Shown here piece by piece: positions 1 to 12,890 of a stretch of DNA of 64,000 nt. The notes under the pieces are model-generated. The model was not told the origin of the DNA and did not search any database. It saw nothing but the letters and a program-made list of their open reading frames with translations. The translations under genes were made by a program, and so were the position numbers. Source of the DNA: Vitrella brassicaformis (Eukaryota > Sar > Vitrellaceae); contig CDMY01000185.1 of assembly GCA_001179505.1 (NCBI GenBank), positions 53,290 to 117,289 on the forward strand, read 5' to 3'. Each line of letters begins with the position of its first letter. Position 1 is the first letter of the stretch.

Positions 1-137
1 GCGCCTCTCCTCCAGCAGCTCCTCAGCACGACGGACAATACGATCGATGTCGCCCTCTGACAAACACACGCCATAGACACACACACAAGTGAATAAATGC
101 ATGAGGGGCGACCGCCTCTCTCTCTCTCTCTCTCTCC

Positions 138-169
<32 letters not shown>

Positions 170-3100
170 CTATGTGTGTGGTCACCTGTGAGGACGTAGT
201 AGGGGTCTCTTCCCGAGCTGTCCAGCGGCCATTTGGTGCGGAAGCGGGTCATGTACTCGGTGGGCTTGTCGGGCTGCTGCTGCTGCTGCTGCTCGAGGTA
301 GGTCCGCTTGTCCTTCTTGACGGCACAGAAGGCCCGCAGCGTCTCGTACGACCTCGCCAGGTCGGTGTTCTTCTCTGTCAGCTCGTCTCTCTCCCTGGTG
401 AGCTCCTCCTTGGCTGTGCGGAGGGTCTCGAGGTGCTGCTGCAGCTCCCCCGAGTAGGACCCTGCGCCCGCCCGGATGCGGCCGTGGAGCTTCTTGTTCT
501 CGTCATTGACACGCTGGAACGCACTGCGCAAGTTGCGGTTCTCACGCTGATAAATAGATGGATGCAGGGATGAATGAGATCACACAGACACACACGTGTG
601 TGTATGTGTGTGTCAGTCAGTCAGTCAGTCAACGGACCTCCACTTTTTCGATTCGTTCGGTGAGTGGCTCGGTGCCGGCCTCCATGGTCTGCAGGCGGGT
701 CTCCTGCCGAGCCTTGATCTTCTCCATGGCCTCTATCCTGCACACACAACACAGACAGACGCATGACATTCACAAGTCTGTCTGTGGTGCGCCGGTCGGT
801 GTTCTTGTGGCAGCTGACTGACTTTGCGCGGCAGTGGCTCATTTCCATCTGAAGGTCGGCGGCCGTCTGCTTCAGGCGGGCGCACTCACTCTCAGCTATG
901 TCACGCTGGACACACACACACAGACCATACACGCCATCTGATCTGTTGACGGTGGCTTGGTTGGTTCGTATGTGCGTACCTTTCTGCTCTCTTCCTTGAG
1001 GCTGTTTGCGAGTCCGTCGATCCGCTCTCTAAGCGCCTGTCTCTCCCTCTGGTGCCGCTCCTCCACCTTGTGCATCTCGTCCTCCTTGTCGGCCTTCAAG
1101 CGCTGACAACACGAATGCACACAGCCACACAGCCACACACAAATACACACACCATCCATCCATGTGTGTGCGGGCGGACAGATGGGGAGGGTTCTTGCCT
1201 TGTAGAGTTGGCCCTGTTCCGTCTTGGCGAGTATGGCGCACTGCTGCTCCAGCTGCCGCACACGCCACCTCAGCTGCCGCGCCACATCACCATCCACACC
1301 ACCACCCTCCCCCTCCCCGCCCTCGCCCCCCTCTGCACCATCCTCACTGCTGTCAATGTCGTACTCGGTGTTGACGCCACACTCAACGGACGTGTCCTCC
1401 TCCCCACCCACACACACATCCGCAGTGGCCGTCGGCTCCGTCGCCACGGCAGTGTCGAGCAGCACTTTGTCGGTGCGTGCGCGGAGGGCCGCCCGTGTCT
1501 CTGCCAACTGGCTCTGTGTGTCGGTGAGAGTGGCCTGGAGCCGCGTCTTGTCCTCCTCGCCGGTGCCGAGGTCCGTGTGGAGCTCGCGGATGTCTTGCTG
1601 GGCCTGGGAGAGGTCGTGGGAGGTGCTGTGGAGACATGCAGTTAGCTCGGCTATCAGCTCGCCATGGTGAGACTGCTCGGAAGCAACCTGAGACATCAAG
1701 AGCGTTTTGTAAAGGTTGTAGGGAGCATGTTGGTCGGTTGTGCGCACCTGATGCGAGTGCAGGTCAGCGTCGAGGCTGATGATGTCGATGTAGGCCTGAT
1801 GGAGAGGGCCCGCCAACGCACTCAACTGCAGCGAAAGATAACGAGAAGGCAAGATGCTCAGCTCCGTTCTAGATATACGTGTGCCTACCTGGTCTAACAG
1901 GTCGTATAGCTGTGCATCCAGCTGGCCGATCCTGCCCGCCAGAGACTCCGCCAACTCTGCCACATACTGCACACACACACGCACACAGACAGGCAGCACG
2001 TTCACAGTGAAATTGGTGGGTGGAATATGTCGCAACGCACCGACCTGGCTATCATCCTGCTCCTCCGAGATGCTGCTGATGAGGTCCTCCTCAAGCGCAC
2101 TCACGTGCCTCACCAGCCGCTCGCGGTCCTCCCTCCCCCACACGAGCTCCCTCTCCATCCCCCTGATGTCCCTCTCCAGCTTCGCCACGCGAGCCCTCTC
2201 GACCCGGACACACTCAACGGCCTCGGCTGTGCGGCTCTCCAGCTCCTGCTTGAGCTCGAAGTTGTGGGTCTGCTCGGCCTCGTACCGCTCGAACAGCTCG
2301 TCGTACTCTTGCTTCTGACTGGCGAGGGCGTCGGCCGCCCCCTGCAGCTCCTTCCGCACGGAGTGCTCGTGTGCGGTGGCTTCCTCCAGCCGCGAGGCCA
2401 TCTCGGTGAGCTGGTCGCTGCTCTGCGTGCCTTGTGTGGCGGCCTTGCGGATGTGCTCCTGGAGCCGATGGACCTCGGCGGTCAGCGACGCGCGGGCATC
2501 CTCTGCTGACTTGAGCTGCTCGGCCATCTCCATCTGATGGGCCAGGCCACAGACAGGCGAGAGCTGTGCGGTGCTGTGCGGTGTGCGTACCTTTTCTGAG
2601 TGGAGGTCTTCCAGTTCCTTCTTGGTGTCCTTTGCGGTGCGCTCAGCGTGGTGCAGACGAGACCTGAAGTCGTCACGCTCAACCTGCCAGACACGCGCCA
2701 CTCACACATGTCCACACACGTCTGTGTCTCTTTCCTTGGTTCGTGCAGTGCAGTGCAGTGCAGTACAGTGCATCGCTGGCTGGATGTGTGGTGTCATCTC
2801 ATTCACCTCGGCCTGTGCGAGGGCATCCTTGAGTGCGATGACGGCCCGGCCCGAGTCATCTGGCGAGTCCTTCGAGGCAGCACTCCGCAGCTGAGACTCA
2901 AGATGCTGCACCCAGCAACACGAGACACACGATGAATGCATCCTCGTTCCTTCGTTTCGTTGTGGGCTGATTCACCTTGATGGTGTCAGCGAGTTTGTTT
3001 CTCTCTAAGGCCAGGTCCTCATTGTCACGCTCCAGACCGTCAACATCCTGCACACAAAGACAGACAAACGTGGTGAGACCCTGTAGTGCAAAAAGCCGTG

Positions 3101-6100
3101 CCGTGTCTCTCCCTTTGTGTCTGTTCGTTCGGTACGTACCCGCTGCAGCTTCTCCCTTTGCTTCTTCTCCTTCTGCAGCAGCTCCGACACATGCTCGGCA
3201 TTCTCCAGGCGGGCACGCTCACTACGCAAGGCAGCCTGCACGACCAACACGCCACACCACACAAAGCAAAGAAGCACAGGGGTGTGTGTGTGTGCGTGGA
3301 GGGATGGACAGATGGGCGAATGTGTCTGGCATTCAGATTCACCTTGTATTCGGCCTCCTTTCTTTCGATGTCGTCCTTGAGTCCCCTCAGCTCGCCACAC
3401 ACCCGCTCGTAGTCATCCTCCTTGCGCGCCAGGTCGCCCTCTTTCTTCTGCAGATCCAGCCGGACCGCCTTGAGCTCTTCTTCCTTGCGGTTGATGCCGT
3501 GTTTGGAGTTGTCGAGGGCCACCTGCACCTCGCCGCGGAGCTTCTCGGCCGCCTGCCGCTCGCACTCGAGCTGGTGGTTCTTGGCCGTGAGCTGGTCCAG
3601 TCGGGCCTCGAGTGACACCTTGGACGCCTCCACCTCGTGAAGCGCCTTGGAGCGCACATCCAATTGCTGACAAGGGGGAGAGGGGAACACACACACATGT
3701 TGCTGTGAGAGCGTTGGCTTGCGGCCCCTCTCTCTGTGTGTCTACCTGTGTGATGTCGTCGATTCGGAGTCGTTTGGCCTGGAGCTGCTGGCTGGTGGCC
3801 TGCAGCTGATGCTCGTGGTCTGGCACATGTGCCTGCAGCTCCTCCAGCGCAGCACGAACGCTCTCCTCGGCCATGCGGGCCACACGCACCTCCTGACGCA
3901 GCTTCTCATTCGCCTAAATGCCGCCACATGCAGAATGTCGCCGAGCAGTGACAGATGTCGCTCTCCCCCTTCGCCCCTCTCTCCCTCCCTCCCTTGCTTA
4001 CCGATTCCATGTTGGACATGGCCGTTTGCAGAGTGAGTTTGTCCTTCTCTATGGCCTTCCTCTCGTCCATGAGCTCCTTGACGCGGCCCTCGAGCGACTC
4101 GAGGCGGCCGTTCTTGGTGCTCTGCGACTGGCGGCTCTTCGACACCTCTGAACGGAGATCAGCCAGCTCCTGCAGGACACACACAACGGCAGAGAGACAG
4201 ATGGAGGGGCGATGGGAGGCCTGTCGAGTGTGTTGCTGTCCCTCCCTACCTTTTCCATGGCTGTCACGGTCTCTTCGATCTTCTTGCGGTCCTCCTGCTG
4301 GCTCTCCAGGGCAGCCTCCAGCGACGCCTTCTCGTGACGCAGACCAGCAGCAGCCACAGTCGCCTTTTCAACCTCCGCCTGACACACACAAACAGAACAC
4401 GGGTTTGTCAGCACACAACCAGTGGCGTGTGATTACTGACCTGGAGCGCATGCAGCTGCTGCTGGCTCAAGCTACTCGTCTGCATGGCGGATGCGATGTC
4501 GTCGGCCCGCCTCGTCCAGCGCTCCTCGTTGGCCATCTGCTGAGTGCGGAGGGCCATCAACTCGCCGTCGAGGTGAGACACGCGAGACGCCAGGTCAGAC
4601 CTCTCCAACTGAGACACAAACAAAGGAAAAGGAAAAGAGACATGCAACAAACAGGAACAGGAAAGATGTGCATGCCCAGCGACCTCTAGGGTGCTTCGCT
4701 CCTCCTTGAGGCGATCCACGAGCTGAGTGGATAGCCACGGGGGACACGCAAACGTGCAGCTATGTGAGCGACCACTTCTTCTCCTTACCTGTTGTTTTTC
4801 CTGCATTTGTGTGAGCGTGAGGTCTCGCGCCTTGACGGCATTCTGCAGCTCCCTCTCCTTCTTCTCGCGCTCCGCCTTCTCCAGCTTGGCGATGCGCTCC
4901 GCAACCGCTACCTTCTCGCTATACTGATACGTAGATGGATGGAGACATGGATTGGAGCAGAGGCGCAAACCAACACAGAACCAATTTGCCCTCCCTTGGG
5001 GCTGGCTGCGTGTAGGCGTGTGTCAGTCACTCACTCACCTCAGCGTTGGACGATCCCACGCTGTGCAGCTGCTCCTGTATGAGGGCTTTCTCGGCTTGGA
5101 GGGCCTGGATCTGCTGCTGCAGGGCCGACTCGGACTCACGCAAGCGAGACAACTCAGAGGACGTATCCTGACAGGAAAGGGGAAGCAACACCGACACACA
5201 CACATGTGTGTTTCGCCATCTCTCTCGTGTACAGGGCGTATCGGCTGGCTGACCTGCGATGGGACTGGTTGGCCCCTCATGGCAGCCAGCTCTTGTTCAG
5301 CAGCGGCGAGGCTCGCCCGCAGGCTGTCCCTCTCCTGCATAATACACAACACGACACGAAACGCAGCAGCTGCTACTGACGGCCGGGAAGATGATGAGAC
5401 GTAATCACCTGGCGCGCTGCATCCATCTTCTCCTCCTCTTGCCCAGCCTGAACAGACGAGTCACACGCCTGACCAACACATGAAGGTGATTCCTCCAATG
5501 TGGCTGTCCATTTGATGTCTGTCGTTGTCTGTACCGGCGGGCGGGTGTCAGGTGTTGATGTGGGTGCAGTGGTTGTGCCGTCCTTGGCCTGTGCCTCCAG
5601 CTCTGCGATGCGTCGCAGGGCCTCGTCATGCTCTGACTCTACTGCCTTCTTGGACTCCTGCACACAATGAGATGAATGTAAGTAGATGCCTAGCCGTGGC
5701 CCTTTTCCACCTCAAGGTTGCCGTATTCGTCGAGCACTTGCCGTGCATGGTCCGCCAGGTCGTCGAGCTCGCGCTTCGCCTCGGCCTTGTCGGCCCCCAG
5801 GGCGGCCACTGCCCCCTCCAGCTCGGCAATCCGAGCACTCGCCCACACAGGCACCGATGAGTCGCCTTCGGCCCCACTATCCGTCTGCACACCTAGCTCG
5901 GACACCTGGCAGGAGAGGAGAAGCACACATTGGTTGAGACATGGATGTTGTCGCGTCAGTCACCTTTGCTTTGGTCGGTCGTCGGAGCTGTGGGGGGAGA
6001 GATGGCGTGCGGGGCGGAGACGCGGCCATTGACGACGGCAGGTCCCGCAGCCGTGACCCCTCCTGCGGTGCGCTTGGCTGTGGCTGCATCGTGCCCTCGG

Positions 6101-8797
6101 CGTCTCGGCGCACCCCCAGTGAGCGGCGAACTTTGTCAGCAGCAGATGGTGGGTGGTGTGAGTGGATGAGGGGGCTGGGGTGGGTGTGCGAGACCTCCTG
6201 CTGATCCTCCACCGCCACCCACTCACTGTCGTTTTGCTCCAGCTCGCTAGAGGTGGGCACGTGGATGGTCTTGCGGCGCATCTTGTTGCCCTGGCTCTTG
6301 GGCAAACACACCACACTGACAGACAGAGGGAGGGAGGGGAAACACCACACATGAATCGATGGACTGGACGGATGGATGAAATGGCAAAGAATATGTGTGG
6401 GCGGGGCGCGCCTGCGTACGTTGCGGCCGAGTGGATTTGTGCCGCCAGCTGGGCGATGTGCGCCTCCAAACGCGACCTGCAGACGGACAAACGCAGCGGT
6501 GTGCAATGAAGTCGGCTGGCATCCTCGCGAGTCACCTTTCCTCTCGTAGCTTGGAGTTCTCATCCGTGAGGTTCTGAATCTTCTCTACCTGCACCCCATC
6601 CACAAGACAACACACATCCCACGGATCGGAGCGCGGGTGGCCAACCACGCAGCCACTTACCCCGTATTTGTCATTGAGCTGCTGCCGGAGGACTCTGATC
6701 TCACCCTTGAGCTGCTTGATGGCCGACTGCTCGTCGTCAGCAAAGATGTTCACCTGACACACACATAGACATTCATGTGGATACGTGGGCGTCCAGGAGC
6801 CCTCTGTGCTGATTCGCGCACTTTGGGTTTGTTGGTGATGGCCTTGGCACGGAGTGCGAACTCTAGTGTCCTGACAGAAAATCGAAATGAAGGCCGTTTG
6901 GCTGCAGCGGATGTGTTGATGTGGGGGCCTCGGGCGGGCGCCTACTTTTTGCTCTCGCTGTAGCATGTGCTAGATGGCGACACCGTGCAGATGACGGCCG
7001 TCCTCGCGTTGCCGCCGATGGAGTTCTGCAGCAGCCGGGTGATCTTGGAGTCGCGGAAATTCACAAACGTCGACTTCTCCTGTCAACGCATACATAAACC
7101 ATGCCCCCTTCCTCCATATGTGTGTGTGTGTGTGTGTGTTGCACACCCCACCCTCTGACCATTTTGTTTTTGGCTTGTTCGAGAGTGCTGAGTTGTTCGA
7201 TGACCCTGGAGAGCGCCAGGAGGCTCTTGTTGATGTTGCCCCCCTCCCTCTTGCGCTCATCAGCCGTCTGGGCCTTGCTCACATTCTCGGATCCTGACCG
7301 AAGGGAAAAACGGATAGATAGAAATGCGGGCTGTGTGTCTTCTGCGTCGTGACGTACCTGCGAGGTCGACCAGGTTGAGGAGACCCACCCGAACCGTCCT
7401 GTCGATGTCGCACGCACCCAACTCCTCATCGTCCGCCTGAGTATAACGCACACACAGTACAGACACGTGGCTGGGGTGGGCGAATGGGTGCGTGGGAGGC
7501 GGGGAGAGAGAGGACTCACTCACCTGCAGGTGTCTTGATTCGATGCGGAGTCTGAGGATGGTGTGAGCGCGAGACGACCGCTCGTTGAGGTTGGTCGCCG
7601 CTATGTGCTTCATCTTGTCACCCAGCTCACTTAATGAATGCAATTCATCCATGAAGGAGGACAGACAGCAGTGAGTGGACTGACTTGATGGGCGGCGAAT
7701 GCAATGCAGATGTGAGCTTACAGCAGCTGGAAGACGTCATCGCTGCACGTGATTTTGGTCTCCTCCGCGTTCTGGACCGACACATCTGACCGACACAGAC
7801 AGACACACCGGACAGCAGCTTTGCCTTTGCCACCAGCAGTCCGCTTCGCTCTCCTCACCCACCTGCGCCCTGTCCGATGATTTGCAGCGTTTTCTTTGGT
7901 GTGTTTGGGCTCTGGGCCTCTGCGATGAGGTCAAACAACTGCTCGTTGTACACCTGAACAGAGGGAGGGGAAGTGGCACACCGGGGAGGGTGTGTTTGCA
8001 TGGGTGTCGTGTAGGCGCTTCACCTCCAGGTATGACATGCTGACGAGGTATTCTCGCTGTCGGCACTCGTCGTCAGCCTGACGAACACCAGCAGATGCAC
8101 AGATGCATGTGGAGAGATGAATGGGGAGTAAGTCAGTGGCGAAAATCGACCGACCTTGGCTATGAGTGCGAAGATCTCCTGAACGGCCCTCTGCACAATC
8201 CCCTTCACACACTTGTCACCATTGCCTGCAAAGGACAGAACAACTCCACTGCCCGCCATTCTTCCCTTGCTGCCCCGCCGACCCACCCACCCATCATGGT
8301 ATGCGTCTTGCCCGAGGCCGTCTGGCCGTACGCAAACACGGTGCCTGTGTGGACAGACGTGGCGTAATGAGGAACGCAACAAAAGGGCGCCTTGTCAGGA
8401 TGTACCATTGAAGCCGAGTACGGCGGAGTGTACGATGTCCTTGACGAGCTCATCAAACACCTCATCGTTACTCGCGCTCTCCTCAAACACATGATCTGAC
8501 CATACATACCATAGGCAGGCACACCTGTTCACCCAATCCTCGTCGGCCGGATGTGTGTTCTTTCCTCATCCCGAGCTCACCGAATGCGTAAGATTCGTTG
8601 GATCTGAGGTTGATGATGGTCCGCCTGTCTGGGCTGTTGACGGTCCAGCACCTGCCCTTGCCGGCGTAGAGCGGCTGCTGCTCCAGCTCCCTCTCCTTGT
8701 CATTCAGCGGACGGAACCTCACGGCTACATTGATGTTGCACGACTTGCCAGACGACGCATCCGCCAGGACTGTGGATGCCGATGCAGACCCATCCAT
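1..8797 (-). CDS. Kinesin motor protein with long coiled-coil tail, CENP-E/kinesin-7-like (3' end outside window)
   Basis: Microtubule motor with an N-terminal motor domain. The start ATG at 8797 is followed by the first beta strand ([11 protein letters not shown]). The P-loop GQTASGKT lies at 8304-8327, switch I (NERSSRAH) near 7590-7556 and switch II (VDLAG, split from the following SEN by an intron) near 7370-7359. The stretch [15 protein letters not shown] near 7080-7030 is the conserved end of the motor. The neck ([18 protein letters not shown], about 6750-6690) resembles the kinesin-7 class. From about 6500 down to base 1 the protein is almost all heptad coiled coil, in more than 20 exons separated by short introns, with a short polyglutamine run near 280. 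The C-terminus lies beyond base 1. The motor assignment is certain; the kinesin-7 subclass is inference from neck and architecture. Likely role: mitotic or intracellular transport. Confidence 0.9.
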
Positions 8798-9139
8798 GGC
8801 CACCCAATTGCCGCTCGCGCACTGCGAGCTTAGCTCTGTAAATCTATGGGGCAGCCAAAGTCCACAGATCGTCGTGGGGAGCGTAATGCAGCACGCAGCC
8901 GACCGGCAAAAGGAAGGGGTGAGGGACAGGAGGGACACGCACGTCTGTTTAAGTTGTTGTCTGTGCTTGTCTGCTTGACATTGTCTGTCTGACATGGGCG
9001 TCGTAGGGCGTCGACGTCTTTTCGCGTCATTAACTTGTCGACGCAACAGGTCGACGCAACAGGCAGGATACATTGTGTGCACAGCACTCTTGAGTATCAA
9101 TGTCACATCCAAGACAACGCACGGAAACAACACCGATCC
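8798..9139. other. Intergenic, kinesin promoter side
   Basis: 342 bases between the kinesin start and the end of the next minus-strand gene. No convincing coding frame. Presumably holds the kinesin promoter. It contains a perfect 13-bp tandem duplication (9037-9062) with GTCGAC palindromes. Confidence 0.6.
9037..9062. repeat. 13-bp direct tandem repeat, two copies
   Basis: GTCGACGCAACAG occurs twice back to back. A further GTCGAC lies just to the left at about 9010, so the palindromic hexamer appears three times within 55 bases upstream of the kinesin start. Confidence 0.8.
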
Positions 9140-10791
9140 CTACCCCCACTGTCCCTCATCATCGGATATTGGTGTCGCTGTACGCGTTGAATCGACGTCT
9201 CTGTGCCGCCCCCTCCACAGCCGGTTCCCACCGCTTCGCCGCACAATCTGCCCAACGCCCTCCTTCCCTTTATAGCGTCGCTTATCACTGCCAATGAGCT
9301 GCATCACAGGCTGCGAAAAGTCGAAGACCTCACGGCTGAATTCAGGAGTCGACGGGGGGGTGGGAGGGGGGAAGGCAGATGGGGGGCAGCCGCGGTGCTG
9401 CGCTCTTGCCTGCTGGAGACCCATGGCCAGACTGCAGTCATTATTGAGAGAAGAAGCTGGGTGGGCACCACATATCAGCAATTGGCTGGTGTCTCTTGCT
9501 CACCTCAACTGGTAGACGTGTCTCTGGGGGAAAGTCATGTTGTGATGTTTGTGGGGCGTCTGTGGCGGGGGGGCAAATGATGGTGTGGCCATATCTGGCG
9601 AGAGGGTGACTGGAGATGAAGAAGTGGCCGACCAGACCTGACTGATGCTGCCAACTCGCGGAGAGCCTGTCATTGACAAACCACGCATATACACTTACAT
9701 AGCCACATGTGACAGCCGCATGTTATCGTTTTTCCTCCCTCTGTACCTGATGCACTTGACAGCTGGTCCCCTCCGCCCGTCTGTGTAGCCACCGATCTCG
9801 CCTTGCCGACGTAGCCGATGTCTGATAATCTCCGCTCCTCTTCCATCAATCCAGCAGCATTAAACACAGGCAGTCGCCCCTGCACTTGAACTCTTCTTGG
9901 AGGAAAGGGAGATGGCCTGTCTAGGAATCTCTGTTGTCTCTCGCGGCCCGTTCGTGCCGGCGATGGGCGAGCTGGGCAAGTGGGGCAAGAGGCTTGACCG
10001 ACTGAGGTCTCTTCAAGCCTGAGACAGGGGATTGTCCATCAAGCCATGAAAGGAGACGACACCGATATTTTGACATCATATCTCTTTGCCCAACCGACCT
10101 GCTGAGCATTTGCGGCATGATGCTGAGGAGCTGCTGTGTAATTGAATCCAACAGCGTCCTCATTTGGCTTCTCTCTTCTCGATCGAACGATGTTTGCTCC
10201 TGCAGCACCCGCAGCTGCTGGTCGATGCCGGCAAGTTTTGCGCTGACGATTGCACATAAGTGAAGGGCTTTTCCTTCGCATCCACCAGTATGTATGTCCG
10301 TGCTCTCACCGCAGTGCCCATCCTGTGTCTTCTTGCGGTAGCCCCAGACCAGGCTCGTCCCTCGAGCTGTCCCTGGCCGGTTTCCAATCTGCTGGGCGAC
10401 CACTAAACAGCAGGCTTTCCTTCCCGTCTTGTGTCTCTTGCGGCGTTGTTGACGGACCGCAAGCCGGGCCGCAACCGCACACGGAACACGGATACAAAAG
10501 GTCATACGACGGTGTGAAACCTTGGGCCCCGGATCTTCCCTCAGGCTGAGCAGGGGCCTCGCCCTGATCAACAGGGCAAGAAGACGATAGAGACTCCTCA
10601 GAGAGCAGCCACGCGCCATGCGGTGTGTGGTTCCGTGAGCAAAGGGGCTCCGCCACTTTCCGTGAGCAAAGGGGCTCCGCCACACTCCAGGACCACCCAG
10701 CAGAAGCCTTGACATCTTCCTGCCACAGTGGGGCAGAGCTGTGCGTCAAAAATGTTTCCACTTCGTCCTCCCACCAAAGATCACTCGTCAT
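9140..10791 (-). CDS. Hypothetical protein, 450 aa, five exons
   Basis: Not recognised. Five exons join with phase kept throughout: 10791-10310, 10242-10099, 10018-9747, 9666-9504 and 9431-9140, giving 1353 nt. All introns are GT-AG and 68-80 nt long. The start ATG (MTSDLWWEDEVE) is the first in an open frame. Residues about 162-210 (KLAGIDQQLRVLQEQ and following) look like a short amphipathic coiled coil. The rest is low-complexity, rich in P, S, R and G. An in-frame 9-residue duplication (VAEPLCSR) lies near residue 40. No signal peptide or TM segment. It lies downstream of, but is oriented like, the kinesin, and shares a 133-bp head-to-head spacer with the gene at 10925. Confidence 0.6.
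10632..10683. repeat. 25-bp in-frame direct repeat (27-bp period)
   Basis: Two perfect 25-bp copies at 10632-10656 and 10659-10683, two bases apart. The 27-base period adds exactly nine codons to exon 1 of the hypothetical protein on the minus strand. Confidence 0.85.
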
Positions 10792-10924
10792 TGAGACGCG
10801 AGACGGCGAGCTCAGGGGGGAATGGGGGCTGCATGCAAGACGCCGATCAGAGGCCTTCTCTTTATGCGGCGGATTTGTTCCTGCTTGACCATTTGACTGG
10901 GGCTCAAACTATGCGATCTCAGCC

Positions 10925-12676
10925 ATGATGATCTCAGCCATGGACGACGCAGATTCGCCTCTATTCAAGTCCTTACCTGCCAGCGCGGCCGCATCTTCGT
11001 CATCCAGTACGCATCTTCTCTCCTCACACTTGTCTGGGCTTGACTCATGTCTGTGTGTGTGGCTTTGTGACGTTTTCTCACACCTCAGACGAAAGTGGGT
11101 CCGTCCCTTCTTATCTGAAGCTCTATCGCAAGTGCCGTCACAGTCGACGTCAACCCCCTCGGGCACCTCCACCGACACGGAGACGGACGCAGACTGATTA
11201 CTTTTCTGCGGGTGAGACAACAACCGGATCGGGTGAGACGAATACAGGGAATGCAGACACACTTGTGACATGTTTGTGCAGCAAGCAACGGGAGAGAGGC
11301 GCCTGAGCGGCAAGTCCTTGAGAGGGCCTCCGAGGCGCGGCACAATTTCCATCGCACCCTCCAGCAACTCGGTCGTGCAGCGTTCCAGCCAACCGCAGCT
11401 CTCGACGACCCGGCCATCACCACCTTTCTGGAGAAGGTCAGGCCCCGGCCGCCGCTTGTCTTGAACTCGCGGCCGCCATCACCGATGCCCGGCTCCTCGC
11501 ATGACCCTTCTGCTCGTGACAAATATACCATCTGCCGCTATCCGCGTGACGACTTCTGGTGCACCCACTTTGTCGACAGACACCCGCTGCCCCCTCGCTC
11601 TGCGTCTGCTTTCTCTCCCATTCGGCAGCCGGCTGTGCGATGGGAGGCGCTGAGTCTTGCCGAGCCTGTTGACGGCATGAGGATCTTGTCGGTGCGGTCG
11701 CGAAACACGGGCAGGTTTCTATACAAGCAGAGGACAGATTCCATCGTCTTGTGGGGAAGTGGAAGCAGCTGTGATGGGGATATACAGCAGAGAACGAAAG
11801 GACAGTACGATGATGAGAAGCGGCCGTGTGAGAGGGATGGCGGGAAGTGCTTGCTGCTGGAGCGAACGCAGGATGACGAGGTCTTTGACCCCAGATTCAG
11901 CGACCTGAGGGCCTCTGTGCGAGTGCTGGATCGCTGGATTGGTAATACAACGTCTGCTCAGTTCTTGGTGGCACATGATGCGATAATGTGGTGTGCCTCT
12001 CTTTTCAATCGATCAGAAAGCCTCCCACGTCGGCTGAGAGATCCGTCAGCTCTCCCTCCTCTGTCGTCTATCTATCCGCCGCCCCAAGCCGCTTCGCCCC
12101 CCTCATCAGCCAAGTCGCCTCTGCGCGAGACACCTGCTCAACACCAGCAGATGCCAGCCCGATTCACGAGGAAGAGAAAGCCTGATATCAGGTCATTCAT
12201 GCACGTGTGTGTGCCTGTTGAATCGGTGTGTGTGCCTGTTGAATCGGCGGTTGTTATATCCTGCACAGGCCTCATCGGCAGGCACGCATTCAGCCCTCCC
12301 TCCCAGCTCCGGGCCCAAAGGGCGACCCTTCCCCCCTCTTTCACTACGACAAACCCACGGATGTCTATGTGCCTGTTCCGGCGCCCCACCAGCAAACCAC
12401 TAAGAAAGAGGACAAACTGTGGGAGCGGATCGAGTCTCTTCCTGACTCTGACATGGTGAGCTCAGTGGTTACATGTCTGTTCATTGGTAGGGTCAGTCAC
12501 TGCCTGTGTGTCACGATCAGGCTCCATCGGTTGAAGCCCCTGATGGCAAAGGTCAGCCTAGGCAGGGGGAGGATCGCTTGAAGGTGATCGATGAGCTAGA
12601 GAACGGGCAGAAGCTGATGGTTAGGGAAGAGTCAGGAGAAATGGACCAGAATGACACGTGTTTTCCTTGCTGCTAG
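10925..12676 (+). CDS. Hypothetical protein, 460 aa, with cysteine-rich C-terminus (-CFPCC)
   Basis: Not recognised. Six exons in phase: 10925-11006, 11089-11211, 11282-11941, 12017-12191, 12269-12455 and 12521-12676 (1383 nt). All introns are GT-AG. The N-terminus carries a serine run; the 220-residue third exon is the most protein-like part (for example DDFWCTHFVDRH and WEALSLAEPVDGMRILSV) and may be a folded domain. The following exons are proline-rich and basic. The last residues are CFPCC. A terminal double cysteine is the sort of end that is prenylated (Rab-like CC) or palmitoylated, so membrane anchoring is possible, by inference. No signal peptide. An alternative start is the ATG at 10940. 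Confidence 0.6.
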
Positions 12677-12760
12677 CTGCAGCCATGCAGCTGCACAGTA
12701 AGATGCTCATTTTTTTGCATTGCGCTCCAATGGATTATGCCTGTTGCGCAGACGGCATGG

Positions 12761-12856
12761 CCGGTCTCGTTGAACACGAGCCGGTCTGGTCTCGTTGAAC
12801 ACGAGCCGGTCTGGTCTCGTTGAACACGAGCCGGTCTCGTGGCCCCAAATGGGGCC
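12761..12856. repeat. Three-unit tandem repeat of small hairpins, followed by a GC-rich palindrome
   Basis: Three copies of a roughly 25-bp unit, each holding CTCGT-TGAAC-ACGAG, a 5-bp stem with a 5-base loop, joined by CCGGTCT/GG spacers. They run directly into GGCCCC-AAAT-GGGGCC (12841-12856) and an A/T-rich stretch. The array sits in the 214-bp gap between the stop at 12676 and the next ATG at 12891. It could form 3'-end or boundary structures. Confidence 0.75.
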
Positions 12857-12890
12857 AAACGACAAAATTTAATTTTAAACTTGAGTTGCA

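Noticed and set aside
1052-2509. Several plus-strand open frames of 100-200 codons opposite the kinesin tail
   Set aside because: They are antisense shadows of GC-rich coiled-coil exons, rich in Leu/Ser and lacking consistent start or splice sites.
12761-12839. Regular repeats resembling a CRISPR array
   Set aside because: Only three units, no unique spacers of constant length, and the DNA is clearly eukaryotic.
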